Shown here one piece after another: positions 44,948 to 55,297 of a stretch of DNA of 64,000 nucleotides. The notes beneath the pieces are model-generated. The model worked only from the letters and a program-made list of their open reading frames with translations, was not told where the DNA came from and did not search any database. Source of the DNA: Pollenia angustigena (taxonomy: Eukaryota > Arthropoda > Insecta > Diptera > Polleniidae); contig OV884056.1 in NCBI GenBank assembly GCA_930367215.1, positions 323,112,709 to 323,176,708 of the forward strand, written 5' to 3'. Every line of letters begins with the position of its first letter. Within the stretch, counting starts at the first letter, position 1. Position numbers and translations under genes: made by a program.

Positions 44948-45936
44948 CAGGGCTGTCATACTTGGGGATTTACCCCAAAGTTGGGGATTTCATACTAGCA
45001 AAAAGGACAAAGAAAGTCATTTGGGGATTGGGGGTTTTTTTGGGGATTTAAAAAAAATTTCGGGGATTTTACACTTTTTTAATATACATGGTACTTTATA
45101 AGCTTATGTTTTTTTTCTTGAGGGAGTGTTTAAAAAAAAAAAAAACAATTTAAACATCTTAAACCTTTGACAACACACAAAATTTTAATGTTCTAAAAGA
45201 TTTTGTTATTCGTGCTTAATTCCCAATTTTTATTATTGATAAAAACACTGAAATTTATTGTTGATGGGATAAGCTATTCCTATGCGCATTGCACTGGTTG
45301 CTTAGACCAGATCGTCAGGAAACTTCATCCATAAAGATTTTAGAAAAACTAAAGATATTAAACCAAATAAAACTGTTAAACGTTTAAGGCTTATAAGGTA
45401 TAAGACTTATAAGCAACAGTTCTACTTGTAACAATATCAAAGTTTAAACAAAAACATCAGCAATAAACAGTGAGTTTATCTCATCTTACGTTCCCCACTA
45501 CAATTGGTTGGAATTCTCCCAACATTAATTGTAGTTGTAAGTAGGTTAAGAAATGACGAATATATGTTTGAATTTTTATTGTTGATTATAAGGAAGTCTA
45601 AAACCGATTGAACAAGCTCCAAATTCTTATAAATTTCAAATTGTTCTGCCTGTAATTCCTCAATGGAATCGCATAATGAGGATAAAAAAAAACATGACGT
45701 AACCAGTCGCTAAAAAACAAAATAAAATAATTTGTTTGACTACAAATTTTTATTTGGGGATTTCTTAATAAAATTTTTCTTACTATTTTTAAAAAAAAAA
45801 TTTAAATTTGGTCAGATAAAAACAAAAAAAAAAAAAAAAATATTAGCTTTTTAAGGTTCTGTTTTTAATTTGGGGATTTTTGGGGATATTTTTTTAAATT
45901 TATGGGGACAAGGAAAATAGTTACCTGGCAGCCCTG
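44948..45936. mobile_element. hAT-type element, TIR CAGGGCTGYCA, TSD CGTGTGCA
   Basis: Left CAGGGCTGTCATA, right inverse ending GGCAGCCCTG; CGTGTGCA at 44940-44947 and 45937-45944. Both ends carry repeated TTGGGGATTT motifs. No coding recognised. Confidence 0.87.
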
Positions 45937-46296
45937 CGTGTGCATTACCTAAAGTTTTTCTAAAAATATATGCTGTCCATAAATTTGCTTATTAAACAGG
46001 TTGGTAGCGGTTTATACAAAAGAATTGCTTTTGAGACAAACTGTTGCAATTACAAAATAAAACTATATGGATGTTTCCAAAGTAACGGTCGTTACCGATT
46101 TTCGGAGATTTTTTAAATAAAAATGCAGCCTACCCACGAGGATTGCTCCATTTTGGACTTACGAAAGTTCAAGCAACGGTAGCAACCGAAAGAATTCATA
46201 AAAAATGTAATTTCAATACTTTTTTTTTGACCATTAAAAATGTAACGGTCGTTACTTTATAAATGTTTATTTCAAATGTCGGAAACAAACGTCATG

Positions 46297-46678
46297 TGTT
46301 TACACGGGTTAGAGGGTTGAAGCGAAAAAGCTCTTGATCGCAAACGTTGGTAAATAAAAACAGTTTATTTGTAAAACGTTATAAAAATTTATTTATTTAT
46401 TTATTAATTAAGGGGTAAAAATGTATATTTAGGAATGGCAGGTATATTATATACAATGAATGTTAGGTTAAGTTTAACAACACTATTTGCAATATTATAT
46501 TATTTAAGGTTGTGCGTGGCAAATTTAAATGGAATCGCTAATATTTATACACTTTTAGATGTAATTAAGTTTCAAAACACTTTTGGCTGTAATTAAGTTT
46601 CAAAACACTTTTGGGGGGTTTCTCGAACTTCACTTAGTTGTTTCGTACGTTGTCACGATCGGTATATTGTTGAATGTG
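46297..46678 (-). repeat. BEL LTR 1 (outer, truncated on its inner side)
   Basis: Keeps the long-variant segment (about 46568-46640) and breaks off at TGAATGTGTT, where it joins a reversed integrase fragment over TTCTGTC. About 115 bases of the LTR start are missing. Confidence 0.85.
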
Positions 46679-46778
46679 TTCTGTCATTATTGCAAATAGT
46701 TTTCAAGACTTGGTGTGGCATTTCATTCCACCCCGAGCTCCATACATGGGACGCCTATGGGAAGCTGGCGTTAAAAGA
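46679..46778 (+). pseudogene. BEL integrase scrap in reverse sense
   Basis: Encodes SVIIANSFQD then WHFIPPRAPYMGRLWEAGVK, the integrase block just before the catalytic Glu. It matches 50287-50392 of the main element but in the opposite orientation, and keeps codons (PPRAP) that the main copy has lost. It is followed directly by the non-BEL sequence leading to the 422-codon ORF. Confidence 0.8.
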
Positions 46779-46899
46779 AACAAAACTCAAAACGGAAAAT
46801 CTACAACAATACAGCAGATTCAACTAAAATATCAGTATTTTTACTTTACAGGAATTTTAAAACCTTCTTCTACTTTGTGTATCATCTAAAAGCCGCACT

Positions 46900-48168
46900 A
46901 TGGTCAAATGTGTATACAAAAATTGCTCTCGCTCGTCGGAAATTCATGAATTCAAAGCTAATGAATGTCAAAGACTTGGTTCCAACAACGCTGAAGAATC
47001 AGACGATGAGTTTCTAAGCTATGCTCCTGGAATTGATGAGGAAACGGCAAAAAGAGTAAGTCTGGAAGCAGCAACCCTGTACGGAGAAGAGATCGGCTCG
47101 CCATCTCAAGGAGATCTCAACCTTTCTCAATCTCCAGCTGCATTCAAAAGCATGACTCTTGAAGACCAAGCCATCAAAGTGAGCCCAGATCTCCCTTCCA
47201 ACCCTGGAAGGTCAAATTCTCCGACGATAACCACTCAACCAGTTCCATGTGCACCGTCCACCTCACATTCCAGACCCCCCCCCCCATCGCCAGCAGAAAA
47301 TGAGGCCATGGTAAGAGAAGCTGTCACTCAATTTTTTAAAATGTGGAATTCGCTTCAAAGTCAGGCCATACTATATGACAACCCTATGGCAATCTTTAAC
47401 GACATAGAAGAGAACTGGATTTTTTCCAAATTTCATGACATGTTCAACCGAGCAAGGTGCAAACTGATGTCCATGGATCAAGACATTGCAAATCTGGTCC
47501 TTAGAAATTTTATAGCAGAAAGTCAATATCATGACTTTTGTAATTTTGATACTCTAATAAGAGGAGTCATGTATGCCACTGAAGGTTTTTCGCGAAAGGG
47601 CTTAGAAACATTATTAACAGCCTTCGAGACTTTGGCTCATCATGTTGAAGAATCAAGAGATAACTGCAAAGAGCTGGAAGATATGTCCGAAAACCTGAGG
47701 ATTGCAACAAATAAAGTATCAACTGCCTCCAGTAAATTAGAAGCAGAATTCAAACTACTAGAAATTGCCAAATCCCAATCAGCCACCAAACATCCCTCAG
47801 GAACTCCACCAGGTCTTGCGACTGGACGAAGAATTTCGTTTAGAGGGTATAGAAGCGGAACCGCATTTATAGCAGTCAACAAAGACAGCCGAGTAGATTA
47901 TGACACCTCTCTTCAACTAAATGTGGGATTTACCGGCACAGATCGTCTATTACTAGAATCGCTGGCAACATGCGGTCCGATCGCTCTGTCATGCTTGGCA
48001 GAACTGGGATGGAACAAGCTACTTGCACTACATCCCTCCTCTCCCAGTATGGGCGCTCCCTCACGTGCAGACAAATTGTGGGAAAGCTATTCAAAAAGCT
48101 ATCATCGCAACATAATGGCTAAGATACAAACTTATGAGGTGACAATTCCTCTTCGAGAATGTCATTAA
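46900..48168 (+). CDS. 422-codon ORF of unknown family (captured gene or endogenous viral sequence)
   Basis: ATG at 46900, stop 48166-48168, no intron needed. Not recognised as gag, pol or any transposase. Layout: residues 1-25 with three Cys; acidic 30-65; Ser/Pro-rich, probably disordered 66-132 with a PPPPSP run; mostly helical 133-235 (FFKMWN, NWIFSKFHDMF); a heptad-like, probable coiled-coil stretch 236-292; a Gly/Pro hinge; and a compact C-terminal part 318-422. This acidic/disordered head, central oligomerisation helix and folded tail recall phosphoproteins of negative-strand RNA viruses, but no motif proves it; a host-derived gene is equally open. Just past the stop another frame remains open to about 48238. 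GC content is clearly above the flanks. It lies between a reversed integrase scrap and LTR 2, antisense to the BEL element. Confidence 0.6.
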   Translation: MVKCVYKNCSRSSEIHEFKANECQRLGSNNAEESDDEFLSYAPGIDEETAKRVSLEAATLYGEEIGSPSQGDLNLSQSPAAFKSMTLEDQAIKVSPDLPSNPGRSNSPTITTQPVPCAPSTSHSRPPPPSPAENEAMVREAVTQFFKMWNSLQSQAILYDNPMAIFNDIEENWIFSKFHDMFNRARCKLMSMDQDIANLVLRNFIAESQYHDFCNFDTLIRGVMYATEGFSRKGLETLLTAFETLAHHVEESRDNCKELEDMSENLRIATNKVSTASSKLEAEFKLLEIAKSQSATKHPSGTPPGLATGRRISFRGYRSGTAFIAVNKDSRVDYDTSLQLNVGFTGTDRLLLESLATCGPIALSCLAELGWNKLLALHPSSPSMGAPSRADKLWESYSKSYHRNIMAKIQTYEVTIPLRECH

Positions 48169-48239
48169 TTACCCAGACCAATACAACAACCTCCTCTCGC
48201 ATTCAACAGTCCCTCCAGTACTTCAAGAAGTTAAAGAAA

Positions 48240-48673
48240 TGTTTACACGGGTTAGAGGGTTGAAGCGAGAAAGATCTTGATCGCAAGCGTTGGTAAATAA
48301 AAACAGTTTATTTGTAAAACGTTATAAAAATTTATTTATTTATTAATTAAGGGGTAAAAATGTATATTTAGGAATGGCAGGTATATTATATACAATGAAT
48401 GTTAGGTTAAGTTTAACAACACTATTTGCAATATTATATTATTTGAGGTTGTGCGTGGCAAATTGAAATGGAAGCGCTAATATTTATACACTTTTAGATG
48501 TAATTAAGTTTCAAAACACTTGTTTCGTACGTTGTCACGATCGGTATATTGTTGACTGTGTCCTTTTTTGTTATTAATTAGGTTGGCTGCAGTTCTTTTC
48601 ATCAGCTGTTGATGGGAGGCGTTAATGCTGCAAGTGTTGGTACTGTGGTACCTTTTTGTTCACCGTGTGAACA
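48240..48673 (-). repeat. BEL LTR 2 (middle, short variant)
   Basis: 434 bases, TGTTTACACGG...CCGTGTGAACA, lacking the 57-base segment of LTRs 1 and 3. The main pol region abuts it at 48674 with the purine tract, so it acts as 3' LTR of the gag-pol unit. Confidence 0.9.
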
Positions 48674-49329
48674 TTCTCCCCGCCATGATCTGCCTGCGAA
48701 TAAAATTTTGGACTTTAGTAAAGGTCCAATTTATTGGAAAAAATATGGGTAATTCACTATTTCAACATAATACTTAGAGTTTGTGTATGGGTGGGTAAGG
48801 CAGAGTAACAAACCATCAACGCCAAACTCCTAAGCGTGAGGAGCGCTTATTAACCACATAAAATAAACGGTTAAATTCTCGGTAGTCGTCACATGTGAAC
48901 TTCTTCTCCTAATTTCTCTTGGAAATAAAATATAAATGAATTATTAAATGAAATAATGAATGGGTTAGTGTGTTAGGGTGTAGGGTTAGTTGCGGGTAAG
49001 TGTTAATAATGGGTTAAAAGCTATAAGTGCGAGTGAGTAAATGAAATTATGGGTTAACTAGCAGCGTCAGATTAACTAGTAGGTAGAGCTACAACTTTCG
49101 TTATAGGTCGAGTCAAGCTTCCTGTGGATGTCCGTAGTTCGAAAACTCTTACTCTCCCGTCAGATCCTGGAAATGTTTTGATGACATGTCCCATCATCCA
49201 TTCGTTCGGGGTAAATTATCCTGCTTGATGACTACTAAATCATTTGCTTCGATCTCTCTGGTAGGGTTTCCACTTGTATCTTTTGTGCAACTCTTTGAGA
49301 TATTCATCTTTCCATCGTCTACAGAAATA
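48674..49329 (-). pseudogene. BEL integrase C-terminal end and 3' untranslated region
   Basis: Minus strand 49329-49080: FCRRWKDEYLKELHKRYKW, then stops, then NEWMMGHVIKTFPGSDGRVR and VFELRTSTG, the usual BEL integrase end (W..GxVxxxxPGxDGxxRVxxxRTxxG). It joins the HHY codons at 50028 once the nested MITE is removed. The rest is untranslated and ends in the purine tract. Confidence 0.8.
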
Positions 49330-50024
49330 CAGGCATGTTCTGAAATCACGGTGATTTCAAATCACGAACGATTTTGAAATCACCCGAGAAATATTTTAGT
49401 GTTCTGAAAATCACGAGATTTTTAATTTTTAGTCGTGATTTTCATTGTTCTATACCACGAGAAAACACTGTGCGCTTCATTTTAAAATGTTGCCATTCAT
49501 TTAGTACGTTTGGTTGCCATTATCATTTATTTTTTACCTTCATATATTAAAATTACACCAATCAAACTTTATAATAATGGTTTACTTTTAGTTTTTTGTA
49601 ACAAATTCACTTAATTTTTATTTTTAATGTTTAATTTAATTGAAGAATATAGTCATATGCTACACGACTTTAAGACTTTTTTGCTCTGGCAACCACAGAC
49701 TACTAAAAAGCAAATCACGAAAAATGTAAACAAAACTGCAAAAAATACAGCGGCTTCCTAAATTTGTAAATTTTAAGGTTCTCCCGTGCAAAATAATTAA
49801 TTTTAATGCAAAAACAAATAAAGGACAAATCATTTAAAGTGTATGTGATAATTTTATTACAGATTTAAAAAAAAAAATGCTTAAAAAACTTCAAGTGATT
49901 TGAAATCGTCATGTTTTAAGTTAACCGGTTTTAAATCACGAGATTTCCAAAATTTTTGTGGACAGAACACCTTTTTAGTGATTTCAAATCACTTTACGAA
50001 AAAGTGATTTTCAGAACATACCTG
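49330..50024. mobile_element. MITE in BEL integrase, TIR CAGGYATGTTCTGAAA, TSD ATA
   Basis: Left CAGGCATGTTCTGAAATC, right inverse ending CAGAACATACCTG; ATA at 49327-49329 and 50025-50027. Removing it restores the integrase reading frame across HHY|FCRRW, which fixes the ends and the 3-bp TSD. Many CAAATCAC / GTGATTT repeats lie in both arms. Confidence 0.85.
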
Positions 50025-50961
50025 ATAGTGATGTTGAATTCTCAGTTTCTGCCATCTATTGACTAAAGTAACGTTTCCATCACTAAAATCGGGTACATCA
50101 GGGGTTAACAAAGGCGAACCAATCAAAAAATGACCTGGGGTTAATGGGTTTAAGTCCTGACAGTTTTCACTTGATGGGCTGAGTGGTCTCGAATTTAGAC
50201 ATCCTTCAATCCTTGCGAGTAGGGTAGTGAATTCCTCAAAGGTGTGTTTTGAAGTTGCTGCGGATTTTTTAAAATGAGTTGAAGCTTTTAACGCCAGCTT
50301 CCCATAGGCCTCCCATGTGTGGAGCTCCGGGATGAAATGCCACAAGACGTCTTGAAAACTATTTGCAATAATGACAGAACTTTTAAGTTGCTTAAGGAAT
50401 TCCTGCCGCTCTTTCTTGAGTAGTTGACTAACGCCCACAAAGCTAGTGGCATTGTCAGACTAAATTGCGGTAGGGCATCCCCGCCTCGAAAAAAATCGGG
50501 CGAAAGCAGCCATAAAAGCTTGGGTCGATAGGTCAGTTGGTTCTAAGTGTATTGCCTTTGTAGCAAAACATACGAAGACACAAACGTAGCCCTTGGTGAT
50601 TTTGCACGCTCGGGCAGCATAATTTTTTATGTCAAAGGGTCCTGCAAATCTACACCTGTAATCTAATCTAATGTAAACTAATCAAATGAACGTGGTTTGT
50701 CAATAATCTTGCAAAACAGCTTTTATAGGGTAATATTATTGGGTGTCTCTCATCATACGATAGGCAACTTGACATTGCTAAGCGACCATTTGCACGTATT
50801 ATGTTCTTCGTGTCTAAAAAGGGTGTAAGGGTAATAAGAGTACTTTTCCTGGGTAGGGGGAGTTTCCTCTTTAAGCAATCATACTCTTCTGGGTTTTCTA
50901 GTTTATCTTTTGTAGATTTGATCTCTTCAGCATTCAGCTGAATACTAGGGTGCTTGAACAA
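50025..50961 (-). pseudogene. BEL integrase, core
   Basis: 50668-50961: pre-integrase LSYDERHPIILPYKS with H residues of the zinc site. Then (50650-50455) VFVCFATKAIHLEP (first catalytic region), FARFFSRRGCP and SDNATSFVG (second Asp) preceded by a stop codon where Tyr/Phe is expected. 49989-50438: FQDVLWHFIP, a short deletion, then TFEEFTTLLARIEGCLNSRP, LTPGHFLIG and NRWQKL. A stop and small deletions disable it. Confidence 0.88.
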
Positions 50962-51105
50962 AACTGTAAGCCTGTTCTTGGGATCAGAATTCTATAATCG
51001 ATCAATTTGTATACATTGATGACGATTCAAATTTCTATGGGTAGAAGAGATACGATCACAAAAACGATAAACGTATGACAAAACTCGAAGATATCTAGAC
51101 CATTT

Positions 51106-51891
51106 TTAGAAATCTTTTAGAATGTCTACTTTTACTGTATTTGCGTAACTTTGAGCAGTTTCCGCTTGAGTTATGTAGGGTTGGGTTGTACATGGCCATT
51201 TGAAAGCAGGTTCCTTTAACCATGAGGGTCCGTTCCACCATAAACTATTGTTCACCACATCATCTGCGGTTAATCCACGGCTGGCAAGATCGGCTGGGTT
51301 TTCGTGAGACACGACGTGATTCCAGTTGTTTACTCCGACAGTGTCTGCAATTGTTGTTACACGATGAGCGACAAACGTCTTCCAAGTTTTTGGGTGTTTA
51401 CTTAGCCAAGCTAAAACAATTGTGGAATCTGTCCAAAAATATACTTGGAGTTGGGTTAAATTGAGTTGGGTAAGTACGTGCTTAGCCATATTTGCTAATA
51501 AAACTGCACCACATAGCTCTAATTTGGGTATAGAAAGCAATTTTATGGGCGCAACTCGGGTCTTAGCAAAAAGTAATGAAACCGTGTTAGGGCCATCAAC
51601 GGGTGTAATTCTCACATACAAAACTGCCGAATATGCTTTTTCTGAAGCATCAGAAAAGCCATGAAACTCATATTTTGCTGAGGGTGTATAATGAATCCAT
51701 CGTGGAATACGAATTTTATTAATATTTTCGTAGGATTCTAAAAATTTCTGCCATTTTGTTAGGGTAAGTGGCTTTAGACATTCATCCCAGTCTGTGTTGT
51801 CCAGCCATATTTGTTGCATTATGATTTTTGCAGAAACAACGATTGGTGCTAACCAGCCCGCCGGGTCAAAAAGACGAGCAATGTCAGACAA
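51106..51891 (-). CDS. BEL pol: RNase H region (open 261 codons)
   Basis: ARLFDPAGWLAPIV and WQKFL lead into the RNase H-like fold: EFHGFSDASEKAYSAVLYVR (first Asp), KLELCGAVLLA (Glu), VYFWTDSTIVLAW (second Asp), VSHENPADLASRG (last Asp). All four acidic positions are present, so this stretch is intact. It ends at 51106 with a stop before the pre-integrase segment, where the polyprotein should continue. Confidence 0.88.
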   Translation of the reverse strand: MSDIARLFDPAGWLAPIVVSAKIIMQQIWLDNTDWDECLKPLTLTKWQKFLESYENINKIRIPRWIHYTPSAKYEFHGFSDASEKAYSAVLYVRITPVDGPNTVSLLFAKTRVAPIKLLSIPKLELCGAVLLANMAKHVLTQLNLTQLQVYFWTDSTIVLAWLSKHPKTWKTFVAHRVTTIADTVGVNNWNHVVSHENPADLASRGLTADDVVNNSLWWNGPSWLKEPAFKWPCTTQPYITQAETAQSYANTVKVDILKDF

Positions 51892-52790
51892 GACCGTTCG
51901 TTTCGTGTATGAATTTCTCTTCTCGATAGTGGGTACATTAAAGAAAAAGAAATCTTCTTTTGCATTCTATCGAATGCCAAGGGTTTTAGCATTTTTAAAT
52001 CTGGGAGGGTGAGTAAATTTTCATCGAGTAAATGGTCTTTAGGTAAAATGCTTAACAATTCTGGGGTGTTTGAAATCCATTTCCTTAATGGAAATCCAGC
52101 GGATTCTAAAACATTCATAATCTCATGTTGAGAAGTTTTGGCTTCATTAACATAATGAGCCCCAGATAAAACATCGTCAACATACATATTATTTCTCAAA
52201 ATATGAGATGCTATTGGGTGGGTTACTTCAACGTATTTTGCCAATTCTAGAAGGGTTCTAATTGCAATGTAGGGTGCGCAATTTATTCCGAATGTGACTG
52301 TTTGAAGTTCATAGTCCTTTATGGGTTCATTAACGCTTCTACGAAATAAAATTCGCTGAAATGGGGTTTGGGTAGGATTCAATAAGATCTACCTGTACAT
52401 TTTCGTAATATCGGCGTTAAAAACGATCTTATAAAATCGCCATTTTAAGATTAGCATAACTAAATCTTGTTGTAGGGTAGCACAAGTGTATTACGTATCA
52501 TTTAAGCTGTTACCGTTCGAAGTTTTGCTGGAAGCATTAAAAACAACTCGAACTTTTGTCGTAATACGATCGGGCTTAATAACAGCATGATGGGGTAAAT
52601 AATAGTAAGTCTTTGGGTTAAAAGTAACGGGTTTCATATGACCTAAATCAATATATTCTTGAAGAACGTTATCATATTCATCTTTTAATGTTGGGTTTTT
52701 CATCAGATTTTTCTCATTTCTTAAATACTGTGCCATAGATATATGACGTGAGTTTCCTAACTCTAAGGGTGGGGTTCGAAATGGAAGATC
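51849..52790 (-). pseudogene. BEL pol: reverse transcriptase, interrupted
   Basis: 52491-52736: KPVTFNPKTYYYLPHHAVIK then VRVVFNASSKTSNGNSLND (motifs 1-2). After a break near 52400-52490 comes 51849-52382: FQRILFRR, TVTFGINCAPYIAIRTL (motif B-like), NNMYVDDVLSG (motif C, YVDD intact), GFPLRKWISN. Frame changes around 52400 and 51960 make it a pseudogene. Confidence 0.9.
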
Positions 52791-52793
52791 TAC

Positions 52794-53455
52794 TTAATAA
52801 CGACCATTGGGTAAGTGTTGGGTAGTTTTCATAAAAGTTTCTTCACATATATTTTCTTCAATTGACTTAATGGGTTTCTGTGGGATTTCTTCAATTTCCC
52901 AAAATCTTGTTAAGCTTTTATTAAGTGTAACTGCGCTGAAATATGAAACTATGTGTTGGGTTCGTTGATTCTCTTCAACGGGTCCAGTCAAGATCCAACC
53001 AAATTCGGTATCTTGAGCTATAAGTGTGTTAAGAATGTTCTTCTTAACGCAAGATTTTAAAATCTGCGGGTAGAAATCAGTTCCTATAATGAAGTCGATA
53101 GGCCTACTTTCATAGAAACTAGGATCGGCTAACTGAACATTTTGTAAGTCTTTGATAATATTTGGGCTTATATTATGGGTGGGTAGTGTTCTATTAAACG
53201 TTTTTACTACTATCGCTTGGATTGCTATACAAAAATCTTTTTGGGTATTGGACCTTAGAGTTACATCACACATTTTATTTGATCGAGCCGAGACAACTTC
53301 GTTCAAACCAGATATTTCAGCTATTATGGGTTTTGTGGGCAATCGTAATTTACGTCTAAATTGATCAGAAATAAACGAGAAATCAGATGCAGGGTCTATG
53401 AGTGCTCGCGCTGGGAACAGAGAATCACGAACTTCGACATTTAAAACTGCTGTGC
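52794..53455 (-). pseudogene. BEL pol: aspartic protease and linker
   Basis: Minus strand near 53430-53370: ALIDPASDFSFISDQF, where the retroviral-type D-S/T-G is DPA, so activity is doubtful. Then LRLPTKPIIAEISGL and, downstream, DFIIGTDFYPQIL (second protease block) and FGWILTGPV, as in BEL proteases. Open to 52794, where a stop separates it from RT. Confidence 0.85.
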
Positions 53456-53456
53456 C

Positions 53457-54659
53457 TTACAGTTTCTTCCGAGTATCCAATGCAGTCTGAGTTTGGGTAG
53501 AAAACGATTGGGCAGCATTCTCTGAGGTCGTGGGTTGTTCTTCTGCTGGACTTGGGTTTGATGTGGGTCTGTGAAGAAGTGAGTTGTGTCGCCCTCCACA
53601 GTATCTGCAAGTGAATAAACTATTGCATTCTTTTATGCCGTGATAAATAGCCAAACAATTATAGCAGCAGCCATTATTTTTAACAAAATTTGTCCTTTCT
53701 GTTACTCCCATCTACGTAAAAGTAGGAATATCTCTGAAAGTGTGGTTTAAATTACAAATTTTGCATATTGAGCCATTTGGCTTACTAAAGGGAATAATAA
53801 GCCACACAAAATGCTTGGCAAACACACACATTGTTTCCGTTTGGGGTTTGCCAATAAACAACACAAATATTCTCCGTACAAACATAAATTTTCATTTTTG
53901 TTTAGTTTTCAATGAATGCAGTTGTCAATAGTGCTGCGGCAATTTTGTTGCTTTTTGGTTAAAACGGAGAAGAAATTATAAAATAAAGGCAAAAAATTTA
54001 AAGTAAAAAGTGATTTAAGCAACGACCTGTTTTGTGGCAAGCAATACTACTAAAAAATATAATTTAATATTAAAAATTAATTGAATTGAATACATTTAGC
54101 ATTAAACGCCACAAAAAGTTTGCCAAATTCCAACATGTCTGCCAAATATTAAAATTTTTTAATATTTCTGCAAACATTGCTTCAAATATTTGTCCAAACA
54201 TCAAACACCCCAATTAACAACACAAAATGTTTGTACAAATGTAAAATTTTGACATATTTGCCAAGCCATTTGTGAGGTTTATTATGCCCTTAATGGTTTG
54301 GGTTCGGGTAGGGTTTGAGAGTTTTTGTTCGGGTTGAGGTTTTCTCTTGGCACGGGTATCTTTTTTGGGTTCTTGGGTTGCATTATTTACAAATGTGGTG
54401 CCTTTTCGTTAATTTTGGTTTTTGTTCTCAAAATTCTGTTTATTTCTTGGGTACGGGTTAGCATTCTTGATATCATTAACAGATTCAAGACCTTTGTACT
54501 TATTTGCAAAAATACATCCATTTCAGTCCAAGGGGGTCCATTGGAACTGATTGAAAGAGTTCTTTCGAAATCTTCTAGGGTTTCTTTGCGTAATTTGGAT
54601 GAGCATAAAAAGACAAATATTGGATCCCAGTTATTCGTATCTATGTCCAGTGTATTCAA
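53457..54659 (-). pseudogene. BEL gag with nested MITE
   Basis: 54659-54387: TNNWDPIFVFLCSSKLRKET and PPWTEMDVFLQ, the capsid block of BEL gag. After the MITE (53789-54290), 53711-53457 holds the zinc knuckle CCYNCLAIYHGIKEC and a second CRYCGGRHNSLLH. A frameshift follows before protease. The N-terminal gag above 54659 is too decayed to read. Confidence 0.8.
53789..54290. mobile_element. Harbinger-type MITE in BEL gag, TIR AGGGMATAATAARCC, TSD TAA
   Basis: Left AGGGAATAATAAGCC, right inverse ending GGTTTATTATGCCCT; TAA at 53786-53788 and 54291-54293. TIR similarity runs on through TGGCAAA. Confidence 0.85.
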
Positions 54660-55297
54660 ATTTAAAATACAACTGTTAATTTTTCTTTGTATGTTTATTT
54701 TTTACAATATTTTAATTTTCACTTTGTTAATTTTTTAAAGGGTGGGTATTATTTTAATTTGTTTTTCCACACTCTAATTTTTGCACTGTTTTTTGGTTTG
54801 ATTTTTATAAAAAATATTTTAGTTTATAGGATTTTGATTTTTAATTCAAGGGTTAGGGTAAAATCAAGGCGAATTTATTACAGGTGGTCTTAAAAGCCCT
54901 GCTGATATTAGCTAAAATCACTATTGGTTGTCAAAATTTTGTTTATTCTCTTTTATTATCATTGTTTCTGTTTTGTTTTATTTCTGTTTTTGACATTGTA
55001 CAATGATTTTACAAAAACAAATTGCTTGTGGTTTTTGTACGAGTTGTACTTGTTGTAGTACCGAGATTACCTGGGATGAATTCGCCTTGGGTAAAATGTA
55101 ATTTATTTTATTTTCTTTTTTATTAGTTTATGTAAGTATGTATGTGGACTGTATATAGTTTTGAGCTTTTTTTTGTAATTTTATTTTTATGTAATTTTGC
55201 AGATCACTTTACTTTTTTGGATGTTTTTTGTTTATGTTTTATGTGTTTTTTAAGTGACACCGTTTCACTCTCACTTTCAAGGTTCGAAAGGACCAAA

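Noticed and set aside
54325..54893. Plus-strand hydrophobic open frames
   Set aside because: Antisense of BEL gag; hydrophobicity comes from T-rich sequence.
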